A DNA stretch of 64,000 nucleotides from Saccharothrix syringae (GTDB lineage: Bacteria > Actinomycetota > Actinomycetes > Mycobacteriales > Pseudonocardiaceae). How positions within the stretch are numbered: position 1 is the first letter of the stretch; each line of letters starts with the position of its first letter. The position numbers and the translations under genes were made by a program. The stretch covers positions 4,340,001 to 4,404,000 of the forward strand of contig NZ_CP034550.1 in NCBI RefSeq assembly GCF_009498035.1. Reading direction: 5' to 3'. The notes under the pieces were generated by a model. That model did not search any database and was not told the DNA's origin. It saw only the letters and a program-made list of their open reading frames with translations. Positions 1 through 8,390 of this stretch are shown here, piece after piece.

Positions 1-1
1 C

Positions 2-931
2 ATCGGCGGGGTGCAGCGCAAGGTCGGCGTCGAGTGGGCCGCCAACCGCCTCAGCGTCGCCGACGAGCACGCGGCCACCGCGATCGACGAGCGCGCCGTC
101 GCGGCCCTGACCCGCGTGCTGCCGCGCCGGGAACCGCACCGCCACCGGGTCGTGGTGGCGTGCGTGGACGGCGAGTGGCACGGCCTGCCCGCGCGGCTGC
201 TGGCCGAGGTGCTGCGGCTGCGCGGCTTCCGCGTCGACTACCTGGGCGCCCAGGTGCCCACCCCGCACCTGATCACGCACCTGCACCGCACCGGCCCGGA
301 CGCGGTGGCGCTGTCCGGTTCGATCGCCACGCGGCTGCCGACCGCGCACGCCACCATCACCGCCTGCCAGGCGGCCGGCGTGCCCGTCCTGGTCGGCGGC
401 AGCGCCTTCGGCCCCGACGGCCGCTACGCGCGCATGCTCGGCGCCGACCTGTGGGCACCCGACGCCCGCACCGCCGCCGACCTGCTCGGCGACGCGCCCC
501 TGCCGCGCCCGCGCGACGTCCACCAGCCCATCGACGACCTGCCGCACCTGGGCGACCAGGAGTACACGATGGTGTCGCGCACCAGCAGGCAGCTGGTCAA
601 GGCCGTCTACACCGGCCTGGAGGAGCTGCTGCCGGTCATGCGCACCTACACCGACGCGCAGCGCCACCACACCGCCGAGGACCTGGCGCACATCGTCGAC
701 TTCCTGGCCACCGCCCTCTACACCGACGACCGCGCCCTGTTCACCGGCTTCACCGCGTGGACGGCCGACGTGCTGCGGGCCCGCGGCGTCCCGGCCCGCT
801 TCCTGGTGCCCGCCCTGGACCTGCTGGCCGGTGAGCTGCGCGACTTCCCCCGCGCCACCGACCTGCTCGGGGCGGCCCGCGCCGAACTCCTCGCCACGTC
901 CGACAACCCCGATCCCGGATCGACCACATGA
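2..931 (+). CDS. CarH-like cobalamin-binding (light-sensor type) domain protein, 5' partial
   Basis: The frame is open to the left edge, so the true start lies outside the window; the first internal GTG is at 11. The visible 310 residues begin with a helical-bundle B12-binding segment carrying the W-x9-EH signature (Trp at 35-37, Glu-His at 65-70) that marks CarH/AerR-type photosensory cobalamin domains. A Rossmann-like B12-binding domain follows, with DGEWH supplying the likely lower-axial His and then a LRLRGFRVDYLG segment close to the CarH pattern. The residue after the Trp is Ala; in CarH, as I recall, it is the His that forms the photoadduct, so photochemistry may differ. The C-terminal ~120 residues form a helical domain I do not recognise. 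The gene overlaps the following STAS gene by ATGA, implying translational coupling and a role in sigma-factor partner switching. An N-terminal effector domain may lie upstream. Confidence 0.8.
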   Translation: MGGVQRKVGVEWAANRLSVADEHAATAIDERAVAALTRVLPRREPHRHRVVVACVDGEWHGLPARLLAEVLRLRGFRVDYLGAQVPTPHLITHLHRTGPDAVALSGSIATRLPTAHATITACQAAGVPVLVGGSAFGPDGRYARMLGADLWAPDARTAADLLGDAPLPRPRDVHQPIDDLPHLGDQEYTMVSRTSRQLVKAVYTGLEELLPVMRTYTDAQRHHTAEDLAHIVDFLATALYTDDRALFTGFTAWTADVLRARGVPARFLVPALDLLAGELRDFPRATDLLGAARAELLATSDNPDPGSTT

Positions 932-1284
932 ACCCAGCGCGCACCCTGACCTGCACCACGACCGTCGACGGGGACACCGCCCGCATCGAGGTCGACGGGG
1001 ACATCACCTACACCAACGGAGACCGGCTGCCCACCGCGGTCGGCGAGCTGTTCGCCGCGCACCCCGTGCGGCGCCTGCACCTCGACCTGGCCGGCCTCGG
1101 GTTCTGCGACTCCTCGGGCCTGGGCGCGCTGCTCGGCGTGCTGCGCATCGCCACCGCCACCGGCGCGGAGCTGCACCTGGAGAACCGGCCGCCGTCGCTG
1201 GACCGGCTGCTGCGGCGCACGCGGACCTTCGACCACCTGACCCGCTCGGCGGACCGCGAGCGCAAGGAGCGGCTGGACCACTGA
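928..1284 (+). CDS. STAS-domain anti-anti-sigma factor
   Basis: 118 residues forming a single STAS domain of the SpoIIAA/RsbV type. The phospho-acceptor loop FCDSSGLGALLG is intact, with Ser of DSSG as the usual target of an RsbW-type kinase. Its start codon lies in the ATGA overlap with the B12-domain gene, so the two are made together. Unphosphorylated proteins of this family bind an anti-sigma kinase and release a sigma factor. The pairing suggests that B12 or light status feeds this switch; that link is inferred from gene order only. No cognate kinase is adjacent here (one lies at 10067-10453). Confidence 0.88.
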   Translation: MNPARTLTCTTTVDGDTARIEVDGDITYTNGDRLPTAVGELFAAHPVRRLHLDLAGLGFCDSSGLGALLGVLRIATATGAELHLENRPPSLDRLLRRTRTFDHLTRSADRERKERLDH

Positions 1285-1305
1285 GGTCCGGGCCCGCGCC
1301 AGGGC

Positions 1306-1425
1306 TCGGACGACCGGGGCCCGAATCGCCGGGGGCCGGGGCGCCGGGGCCTGGACCGCCGAAGCCTGAACCGCCGGGGCTCGAACGACCGGGGCCCGAA
1401 CCGCCGGGGCCCGAACCGCCGGGGC
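1306..1425 (+). repeat. Eight-copy 15-bp tandem repeat
   Basis: Eight consecutive 15-bp units with consensus near CCGAACCGCCGGGGC. The last two (1396-1410, 1411-1425) are identical and earlier ones differ by a few bases. The array fills the gap between the convergent STAS gene and the TPR gene, ending 5 bp before the latter's stop. It is GC-rich and could form alternating hairpins, possibly acting as a terminator spacer. Confidence 0.85.
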
Positions 1426-1429
1426 GCGG

Positions 1430-2428
1430 TCACGACCCGCGCGCCTGCCGGTCCTCCGGCCGCGCCCACCGGCTGTCGCGGCGGTCGACCAGCACCCGCA
1501 GGCGCCCGGCCAGGTCCACCAGGGCGGGGTGGTGCCGCTGCTCGCACTCGCGCAGCAGGGGGCGCATCCGGTCCGCGACCCGGGTGGAGGTCAGCTCCTC
1601 GGCCAGGTGCACGGCCCGCACGCCGACGCGGGCGCCGCGCACCGGGTCCCCGTCGAGCACGTGGTCCAGCGCCAGGGCGGTCAGCGAGAACGCCGCGCTG
1701 CGGCGCATCCCGGCGCCGTAGCCCTCCACGGCGGCGGTCAGCGCGGGGATCGCGAAGCGCGTGCACATCCGGTCGCCGGCCGCGGCGAGTTCGGTGTGGA
1801 CGGTGCCGGTCATCGCCTGGAGGTCGGTGGGGTCGAAGAACGCCGACCACGGCCGCGGCGCGCCACCACCGGCGGCGGCCAGCTCCTCCTCGCCGCGGGC
1901 CAGCAGCGACAGCGCCTCCACCCGATCGCCGCGCATGGCGTGGGCCCACGCCTGGTTCACCGAGATGATCGCCGAGGTGCGGGCGGAGGCGCCGCGGTCG
2001 GCGGCGGCCCGGGCGTGCTCCAGCTCCCGCAGCGCGCCGGTGGGGTCGTGGCGGTGCAGGTGCGCCCGGCTCGAGCGGTAGCGGACGTTGGCCACCAGGT
2101 CCTGCTGCCGGTGCCCCTCCAGCAGCGCCAGCGCGGAGCGGTAGTGCGCGCGGGCGGCCCGCGGGTGGCCGGTGTCGAAGGCGGTCCAGCCGGCGAGGTT
2201 GTGCAGGTCGGCCACGGCCACCAGCAGCCGGTCGCGCACCTGCTCGCGGGCCTGGGCGCGCAGCAGCCTGCGGCCGTGGGCGATCTGGGCCCGCAGCGCC
2301 GTGCGGCAGGCGCCGCCGCCGTCGCGGTAGTCCTGCTCGCGCAGGACGCGGGTGGCGGACTCCAGGCGCCGCACGTCGGTCGTCCCGATCCGGGCCGGTT
2401 CCTGGTGGTCTGCGCTGATCGGCGACAT
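1430..2428 (-). CDS. TPR-type regulatory protein lacking its helix-turn-helix
   Basis: 332 residues. The sequence from IGTTDVRRLES through the DGGGAC and LLRAQAREQVRDRLL segments matches the C-terminal TPR-like region that follows the XRE-type HTH in many actinobacterial pleiotropic regulators. No HTH precedes it. The start chosen is ATG at 2428 because GGAG sits about 8 nt upstream; the frame stays open to 2503 but those residues are low-complexity. It may be a stand-alone sensor or partner domain, or a truncated regulator. Function is unassigned beyond family resemblance. It is divergent from the GAF-ANTAR gene. Confidence 0.65.
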   Translation of the reverse strand: MSPISADHQEPARIGTTDVRRLESATRVLREQDYRDGGGACRTALRAQIAHGRRLLRAQAREQVRDRLLVAVADLHNLAGWTAFDTGHPRAARAHYRSALALLEGHRQQDLVANVRYRSSRAHLHRHDPTGALRELEHARAAADRGASARTSAIISVNQAWAHAMRGDRVEALSLLARGEEELAAAGGGAPRPWSAFFDPTDLQAMTGTVHTELAAAGDRMCTRFAIPALTAAVEGYGAGMRRSAAFSLTALALDHVLDGDPVRGARVGVRAVHLAEELTSTRVADRMRPLLRECEQRHHPALVDLAGRLRVLVDRRDSRWARPEDRQARGS

Positions 2429-2882
2429 CGTCGGCTCCGTTCGGGGTTTGGGCGGCACCCGCGCCGGGTGGGGTTCGCGCCACCGGCGGGGCCGCGCGTG
2501 CACCGGGGAGCACGGCCCGGTCGCGGCTCAGGGCGGAAGCGGGTGGCGAGCGCACCGGAATCGCTTGAGTGCGGGGGGGTTCGCGCGCCTCACGGCAGCA
2601 CCACGCGCACGGCCCGGTCGCGGGCGCGAGCGCGCCCCGGGCAACCGGACGGGCTGTCTGCATAACCCTGGCCGTGGTGGTGTACTGCCCCCAGAATAGA
2701 GGTTGCGGAACGACCGGAAACCGGAAGTCAGCCGATCGAGGCAGCGGCACGGCGGTGTGTCACGGTCGGTTGCCGACAAGGCCGTGCGGCTCGCGAGGGG
2801 TGCACCCACACGGCCGATCACCGGGTCACCCGGCTGGTCAACCGAGCCGGCCGGCACCGCGGCGTTCGGGAGGGCGGCGCGC
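2429..2882. other. Intergenic region between divergent regulators
   Basis: About 450 bp with no supportable gene. It should hold promoters for both neighbours. A lower-GC patch around 2680-2710 (containing AGAATAG) is the likeliest promoter core. I could not assign a confident -35/-10 pair. Confidence 0.4.
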
Positions 2883-3881
2883 ATGGAACCCGCTCGCGCG
2901 TTGGCCGACGCCGCCCGGGAGCTGGCGGCGCAGGCCACGCTGAGCGCGACGCTGGACCGCATCGTCGCCCTGGCCAAGACCCTCGTGCCCGGCGCGGACT
3001 CGGTCGGGTTGGTGCTGGCCAGGTCGGGCGGGCTGCGGTCGGTGGCGGCCACCGACCGGCTCGCCGCCGACTGCGACACCGCCCAGCTGGAGGCGGGCGA
3101 GGGCCCGTGCCTGGGTGCGGCGGGGGAGGAGGGGACGCTGCTCGTGGTCGACCTCGCCGACGGGCGCTGGCCCGGGTTCGCGGCCGGCGCGGTGCGGCGG
3201 GGCGTGCACGAGGTGCTGGCCTGCCCCCTGGTCGGCGGGGAGTGGACCGGGGCGGCCCTGTCCCTCTACGCCGTCGCGCCCGGCGCGTTCGACCACCGCG
3301 CGCAGGACCTGGCCGACCTCTACGCCGTGCACGCCGCGGTCGCGATGCAGTCCGCCCTGCGCGCGGACGACCTGCGCCTGGCCGTGGTCAGCCGGGAGAC
3401 CATCGGCCGCGCGGTGGGCATCCTGATGCAGCGGCACCACCTCACCGCCCGGCAGGCGTTCGTGCTGCTGAGCCGCGCGTCGCAGCGGGTGAACATCAAG
3501 GTCCGCCACGTCGCGGACCTGGTCGTCACCACCGGTGTCGACCCCGACGACACCGCCGAGCTGGTCCGCCTGGCCGAGCGGGTGGCCGGCCCCCGCCGAG
3601 GGGTGCGGTCGCGCGCCTCGACCGCCGAACAGGTCGAGGCGGCCAGGCTGCGCGCCGAGAGCGCCGCGTCCCGCGCCGCCGACGCCCTGCACCGCTCGGT
3701 CACCACCCTGCTGTCGGTCGCCCGGGCGCACGAGCGGGCGGCCGCGGTGCACCTCCGGGCGGCCGCCGCGGGCGGCGCCGACGCCGGGTACCACCGCCGG
3801 CGGGCGGCCGAGCACCAGCGGGCCGCGGCGGCGGCGCGGCGGACGTTGCGGGCCCGGCGGGACGGCAGCGGGACTGGTTGA
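2883..3881 (+). CDS. GAF-ANTAR transcription antitermination regulator
   Basis: 332 residues from ATG 2883 (GGGAGGG about 8 nt upstream). An N-terminal GAF domain (roughly residues 18-155, with the typical GEGPCLGAA motif) is followed by an ANTAR RNA-binding domain (roughly 160-220; SRETIGRAVGILMQRHHLTARQAF in two pieces). ANTAR proteins bind paired RNA hairpins to prevent premature termination when the sensor domain is activated. The last ~100 residues are an Ala/Arg-rich helical tail, longer than in most family members, of unknown role. No HWE-type kinase is adjacent. Confidence 0.9.
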   Translation: MEPARALADAARELAAQATLSATLDRIVALAKTLVPGADSVGLVLARSGGLRSVAATDRLAADCDTAQLEAGEGPCLGAAGEEGTLLVVDLADGRWPGFAAGAVRRGVHEVLACPLVGGEWTGAALSLYAVAPGAFDHRAQDLADLYAVHAAVAMQSALRADDLRLAVVSRETIGRAVGILMQRHHLTARQAFVLLSRASQRVNIKVRHVADLVVTTGVDPDDTAELVRLAERVAGPRRGVRSRASTAEQVEAARLRAESAASRAADALHRSVTTLLSVARAHERAAAVHLRAAAAGGADAGYHRRRAAEHQRAAAAARRTLRARRDGSGTG

Positions 3882-4001
3882 CCCGAGGGCCGGTAGCGGG
3901 ACCGGCTGTCCCAAACCCGTTGCGACACCGGCAAAACCTGCTGCCTGGTAGGCCGTCCCGCTCGGTGCACCGTCCGAACGGGACAGTCCGTCCCGGGCGG
4001 C

Positions 4002-4038
4002 AGTGGTCCGGGGAGCCGCCCGCGCTCCCCGGACCACT
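4002..4038. terminator. Hairpin terminator, 14-bp perfect stem
   Basis: AGTGGTCCGGGGAG at 4002-4015 pairs perfectly with 4025-4038 around a 9-nt loop. It sits between the convergent GAF-ANTAR gene and the hydrolase remnant, so it can serve both strands. There is no clear U-tract, as is usual at this GC content. Confidence 0.8.
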
Positions 4039-4053
4039 TCGGCCGGAGCGCCC

Positions 4054-4410
4054 TCAGCCGAGGTTCTTCCGCATCGGGTCCCACTCGGTAGGGCCACGGT
4101 GGTGAGCAGGGGGTCGCCGGTCACCTCGTGGGTCTCGATGCCGCCGCAGGACTGGCCCATCACGGCGACCTTGGTGGTGTCGATCCTGCCGCGGTACTTG
4201 CCGCCGACCCGGCTGTTCTCCGCGACGGCCCGGTCGATGGACTCCAGGAGCATGTCGGAGTCGGTCTGCCCGAACCCGTTGGGCCGCCCGTTGGCGATGA
4301 CCGGGAAGCCGCAACCGGGCGGAGGTCTCGTACCCGGCGGAGCAGGGGCCGGACCCGTCCATCGCCGCGGGAGGTGACGCCGCGGTGGTGGGGGTGGTCG
4401 CGGGCGCCCG
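4054..4410 (-). pseudogene. Decayed alpha/beta-hydrolase (esterase-like) fragment
   Basis: Read on the minus strand, one frame gives MDGSGPCSAGYETS (around 4330-4375). A second frame then gives VIANGRPNGFGQTDSD and on to KVAVMGQSCGGIETH (around 4130-4300), which includes a GxSxG nucleophile elbow (GQSCG) typical of secreted alpha/beta-hydrolases. The first frame resumes to end in WDPMRKNLG and a stop at 4054-4056. The segment before the elbow is largely missing and the acid/His part is gone, so at least one deletion and two frame changes have occurred. No start codon or ribosome site is apparent. It lies just downstream of the SARP gene in the same orientation. Confidence 0.7.
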
Positions 4411-4415
4411 GCCCC

Positions 4416-7229
4416 TCAGCGGAGCTGGAGCCGGCGCTCCAGTTCGACCAGGTGCACCTCGACGCGCGCGGCCAGGTGGTCGCGCTGCTGCGCCCGGTAC
4501 ATGTCGATGGCCTCCAGCCACGCGGCGCGGGCCTCCTCCGGCCGACCCAGCGCGGCCAGCGGGTGACCCATGCCCTCCAGGGACTCCACCGCGCCGTAGG
4601 TGTGCTCCAGGTCGCGGAAGATGCCCAGCGCCTCCTGGTACATCGCCAGGGACTGCGCGGACCGGCCGGTGCGGTGCGCGATGTAGGCGAGGCTGTCGAG
4701 GGTGGCGGCGATGCCGTTGCGGTCCTCGTTGCGCCGGTGCAGGACCAGGGCCGCCTCGCAGTACTCCTGCGCGTGGTCGTACTGCTCCATCTTGGCGCTG
4801 TACCAGCCCGCCATGTTCAGCGCGACGGCCTCGCGCGCGGAGCTGCCCTCCATGGTGCGCAGCACCTCCAGCGCTTTCAGCGAGTGCTCCAGGGCACGCG
4901 CCCACTCGTCGTCCAGCTCCCACGCCCACGCCAGCGCGATGTGGGTGTGCGCGAGCAGGAAGCTGTCGCCGCTCTCCCGGGCAAGGGCGATGGCCCGCTC
5001 CAGGTGCGCCATGGCCTCGTCGTGCCTGGTCAGCTTGGCGTAGGCGAAGCCGATGTTGCGCAGCACCAGCACCCGGGTCGCCGGGTCGGCCGCGCGGTCG
5101 GCGGCCACCAGCGCCTCCTGCCACAGCCGCAGGTTGTCGTTGAGGTGGCCGCGCCGGACGTGGAACGACGTCATGACCAGCGCCAGCCGCCACACCGGCG
5201 GCGACCAGTCGATCGCCGCGGCCGCGTGCTGCGCGGCCAGCAGGCAGCCGTGCTCGGCCTGGAACCACTCCATCGCCGCCGGGTCGTCCTCCAGCGGCAG
5301 CGGCCGGCAGCCCGGCACGGGCGGGTCCATCTTCACCGGCGTGGCGTGCGGGTCGAGCAGGCGGTGGCCGGTGTGCGCGGTCTGCACGTAAAAGTCGATC
5401 ACGCGGCGCAGCGCGGCGTCCCGGTCGGCCTCGGGCAGGTCGCGGCGGGCCGCCTCGCCCGCGTAGCGGCGAACCAGGTCGTGCATCCGGTACCGGCCGC
5501 GCGCGTCCCGGCCGACCAGCGACGCCTGCTCCAGCTCGCGCAGCACCGACCTGGTGGCGCCGGGGGACAGCCCGGTGAGGTTGGCGGCGGCGTGCAGGCC
5601 GATGTCGGGGCCCGGCGCGATGCCGAGCAGCGCGAACACCGCCGCCTGCTCGCGGGTCAGCGCGCGGTGCGACCAGGACAGCACGGTGGAGATGCCCGCG
5701 GCGGGGTCCTCGTCCAGCGCCTGGAGGCCGAGGTCGCGCAGCTCGGCGGCGAAGGCGCCCAGCGGCACGCCGGGCCGCATGCCCGCCCGCGCCGCGATCA
5801 CGCTCAGCGCCAGCGGCAGGCCGCCGCACAGCCGGATCAGCTCCTCCACCGCCTGCGGCTCGGTGTTCACCCTGGCGCGCCCGAGCCGGGCCGCCAGCAG
5901 CGCCCGCGCCTCGTCGTCGGGCAGCGCGTCGAGCATCAGGTGCGCCGCGCCGTGCGCCGAGATCAGGCCGCTGAGCTGGTTGCGGCTGGTCACCAGCACC
6001 AGGCACGAGTCGGTGCCCGGCAGCAGCGGCACCACCTGGGCGGTGTCGGCGGCGTTGTCCAGCACCAGCAGCACCCGCTTGTCCGCGATGAGCGAGCGGA
6101 ACAGCGCGGCCTGGGCGTGCGGCGCCACCGGCACCCGGCTGGGCTCCACGCCCAGGGCGTCGAGGAACCCGCGCACGGCCACCGCCGGGTTCATCGGCTC
6201 CCGGTCCGGGCTGAACCCGCGCAGGTCCACGAACAGCTGGCCGTCGGGGAACCGGTCGGCGTAGCGGTGCGCCCAGTGCAGCGCCAGCCACGTCTTGCCC
6301 ATGCCGCCCGACCCGGCGATGGCCGAGATCACCATGGTCCGGGACGTGCGCGACGCGCCTTCCAGCGCCGCGTCCAGCCGCGCCAGCTCGTCGTGCCTGC
6401 CGACGAACGACGCCGGGGCAGCGGGCAGCTGGCGCGGTGTCACGACCTGCTCGGCGGCCGGGGCGGGCGCCTCGCGGCCGGGCGCGAGCAGCGAGGCGTC
6501 GGAGTTGAGGATGCGCCGGTGCAGCTCGCGCAGCGCGGCGCCGGGGTCCGCGCCCAGCTCGGCCACCAGGTGCGTGCGGAACCGCTGGTAGTGCTCCAGC
6601 GCGTCGGCGGCGCGGCGGCCCCGGTACAGGGCGAGCATGTACTGGCCCGCGACCCGCTCGTCCAGCGGGTGCTCCACGGCCAGCCGCGACAGCTCGGCCA
6701 CCAGCTGCTCGCCCTGGCCCAGCCGGAGCCGGCAGTCGACGAGGTCCAGCTCCACGCCGAACCGCTCCTGGTGCAGCCGGTCGCGCTCGGTGCCCGCCCA
6801 CGCGCTGTCGACGCCGGTCAGCGCCTCACCGCGCCACAGCTCCAGGGCCGCCGCCAGCAGCCGCTCGACCCGGGCGTCGTCCCCGGCGGCGGCCGCCGCC
6901 CGCGCGCGCAGGTCGCGGAAGCGGTGCAGGTCCACGGCCGACCGCTCGACCAGCAGCACGTAGCCGCCGGAGCGCCGGACCAGGCTCGCGGACGCGTCGG
7001 CCGACAGCGCGTGCCGGAGCCGGGAGACGTAGCTGGACAGCGTCGCGTGCGCCCGGCGCGGCGGCTCGACGCCCCACACGCGCTCGACCAGCCGCTCGGC
7101 GGGCACGACGTGGTTGACGTCGACCGCCAGCGCGGCCAGCACGCAGCGCTGGCGCGCCGGACCCAGGTCCACCGGCCGCCCACCGACCCCGGCCGCCACC
7201 TCACCGAGCAGGCCGATCTCGACCGCCAT
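4416..7229 (-). CDS. SARP/AfsR-family transcriptional activator (wHTH-BTAD-NB-ARC-TPR)
   Basis: 937 residues from ATG 7229 (GGGGGTGGG just upstream; the frame extends to 7274 but MAVEIGLLG is the typical SARP N-terminus). Order: OmpR-like winged HTH (1-95), bacterial transcriptional activation domain (about 100-245), NB-ARC ATPase (about 285-560; P-loop GSGGMGKTWLAL near residue 300, LLVLDNA as Walker B) and C-terminal TPRs (about 640-930). AfsR-type proteins activate secondary-metabolite or developmental genes after ATP-dependent oligomerisation. No biosynthetic cluster adjoins it, so its target is unknown. The divergent neighbour is the small protein at 7499. Confidence 0.92.
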   Translation of the reverse strand: MAVEIGLLGEVAAGVGGRPVDLGPARQRCVLAALAVDVNHVVPAERLVERVWGVEPPRRAHATLSSYVSRLRHALSADASASLVRRSGGYVLLVERSAVDLHRFRDLRARAAAAAGDDARVERLLAAALELWRGEALTGVDSAWAGTERDRLHQERFGVELDLVDCRLRLGQGEQLVAELSRLAVEHPLDERVAGQYMLALYRGRRAADALEHYQRFRTHLVAELGADPGAALRELHRRILNSDASLLAPGREAPAPAAEQVVTPRQLPAAPASFVGRHDELARLDAALEGASRTSRTMVISAIAGSGGMGKTWLALHWAHRYADRFPDGQLFVDLRGFSPDREPMNPAVAVRGFLDALGVEPSRVPVAPHAQAALFRSLIADKRVLLVLDNAADTAQVVPLLPGTDSCLVLVTSRNQLSGLISAHGAAHLMLDALPDDEARALLAARLGRARVNTEPQAVEELIRLCGGLPLALSVIAARAGMRPGVPLGAFAAELRDLGLQALDEDPAAGISTVLSWSHRALTREQAAVFALLGIAPGPDIGLHAAANLTGLSPGATRSVLRELEQASLVGRDARGRYRMHDLVRRYAGEAARRDLPEADRDAALRRVIDFYVQTAHTGHRLLDPHATPVKMDPPVPGCRPLPLEDDPAAMEWFQAEHGCLLAAQHAAAAIDWSPPVWRLALVMTSFHVRRGHLNDNLRLWQEALVAADRAADPATRVLVLRNIGFAYAKLTRHDEAMAHLERAIALARESGDSFLLAHTHIALAWAWELDDEWARALEHSLKALEVLRTMEGSSAREAVALNMAGWYSAKMEQYDHAQEYCEAALVLHRRNEDRNGIAATLDSLAYIAHRTGRSAQSLAMYQEALGIFRDLEHTYGAVESLEGMGHPLAALGRPEEARAAWLEAIDMYRAQQRDHLAARVEVHLVELERRLQLR

Positions 7230-7498
7230 CCCACCCCCACGCGCGCATTCCCGGTCAACGGGCCTGACCAGCACATTCCAACATCGTGCAAACGGTTCAC
7301 AGGATCGACCGCGAATAGTTCACACCGAGGCGGCCCGTTGTCCTGGGGGAGCGGGTCGCCTCCCAAAGCCTCCCACAACCGACTTCCGCCCTCACTCGAT
7401 CGGGGGAGTCGGGCGCTCCCGCGCGTCCCGGTGGGGCCTCCCCGGGTACCCCCTCCGCGGTGTCCACCCGGGACACCCCCGAGGAGGTTCGAACGCAC

Positions 7499-7696
7499 AT
7501 GGGCATCGGTGACAAGTTCGACGAGCTCAAGGAGAAGGCCAAGGACGCGCTGGGCCAGCACGGCGACAAGGTCGACCAGGGGGTCGACCGGGCCGGGCAG
7601 TTCGTCGACGAGCGGACCGGCGGGCAGCACACCGAGCACATCCAGCAGGGGACGGAGAAGGCCAAGGAGGGGTTGGACCGGTTCGGGCAGCAGTGA
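7499..7696 (+). CDS. MT0933-like small 'antitoxin' family protein
   Basis: 65 residues from ATG 7499, with GAGGAGG at 7481-7487. The sequence MGIGDKFDELKEKAKDALG followed by KVDQGVDRAGQFVDERT is typical of the short charged helical proteins annotated as antitoxins of the Rv0909/MT0933 family. No toxin gene is adjacent, so an antitoxin role is doubtful; a CsbD-like stress role is equally possible. It is followed by about 200 bp of non-coding sequence and a strong terminator. Confidence 0.8.
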   Translation: MGIGDKFDELKEKAKDALGQHGDKVDQGVDRAGQFVDERTGGQHTEHIQQGTEKAKEGLDRFGQQ

Positions 7697-7900
7697 TCAC
7701 CCGGCGGTGGCCGGGCAACCACCTGTCCACGGCCGGCTGACCACTCGTCCGCGGCCACTGGCGGTGACCGCCTGGATCGCCAGGCCGTGGCCGCGTGATC
7801 ACTCGACCGTGATCACCCGTTCGTAGCAGCGGGTGACCCCGGTCCGTTCCCGGCCCCGGGTCCTCGGGGTTCTCGGAGTCCCCGGAGTCCCCGAGCGAGC

Positions 7901-7933
7901 AGGAGGGCCGCCCCAGCGCGGGGCGGCCCTCCT
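7901..7933. terminator. Hairpin terminator, 14-bp perfect stem
   Basis: AGGAGGGCCGCCCC at 7901-7914 pairs perfectly with 7920-7933 around a 5-nt loop. It lies between the convergent genes at 7499-7696 and 7972-8202 and probably terminates both. Confidence 0.85.
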
Positions 7934-7971
7934 CGCGCGCCCCGGCGGTCCTCCCCGGGGCCCCGCTCGGC

Positions 7972-8202
7972 TCAGGAGCCCAGCCGCGACGCCAGCAGCT
8001 GCTTGCCCTGCTCGGCGCCCTTGCGGCTCTCGGCCTGCGCGCGGCGGAAGAAGTCCGCCAGCTCGGCGTCACCCGCGCGCTCGGCGTCGGCGATGTAGCC
8101 CTCCAGGCGCAGCGCGTTGCTCAGGCACGCCTCGACGAACCAGATGATGTTGTAGTCCTTGTCCCGGGTACCGGTCACCTGACCGGATTCGGTGGTGGAC
8201 AC
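7972..8202 (-). CDS. Conserved small actinobacterial protein of unknown function
   Basis: 76 residues from GTG 8202, preceded by GAGGAGG. It is charged and helical, with KDYNIIWFVEACLSNALRLE followed by DAERAGDAELADFFRRAQ. It looks like a soluble helical-bundle protein of a family common in actinomycetes. I cannot assign a function. It is divergent from the secreted protease with ~190 bp between them. Confidence 0.75.
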   Translation of the reverse strand: MSTTESGQVTGTRDKDYNIIWFVEACLSNALRLEGYIADAERAGDAELADFFRRAQAESRKGAEQGKQLLASRLGS

Positions 8203-8390
8203 GTGACCTCCTCACTGGGTTGCGTGGTGCTACCCGAATGGTGCCCCCCGGATACCCGGGCCGAACGCCCCGGACACGTGCATAAGTGCCGTACCCCTAC
8301 GGATCGCTTCCCCGATTGTTCCCCGTCGGGCGTCACCCGACAGTGGGTGTGCCGCCTCACCCCTGCCGAGGCGGCTGAAGGGGAAGCACA

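Noticed and set aside
4128..7826. A 1232-codon plus-strand frame opposite the first SARP gene
   Set aside because: It is the mirror of a well-supported gene; high GC leaves antisense frames open and the translation has no domains.
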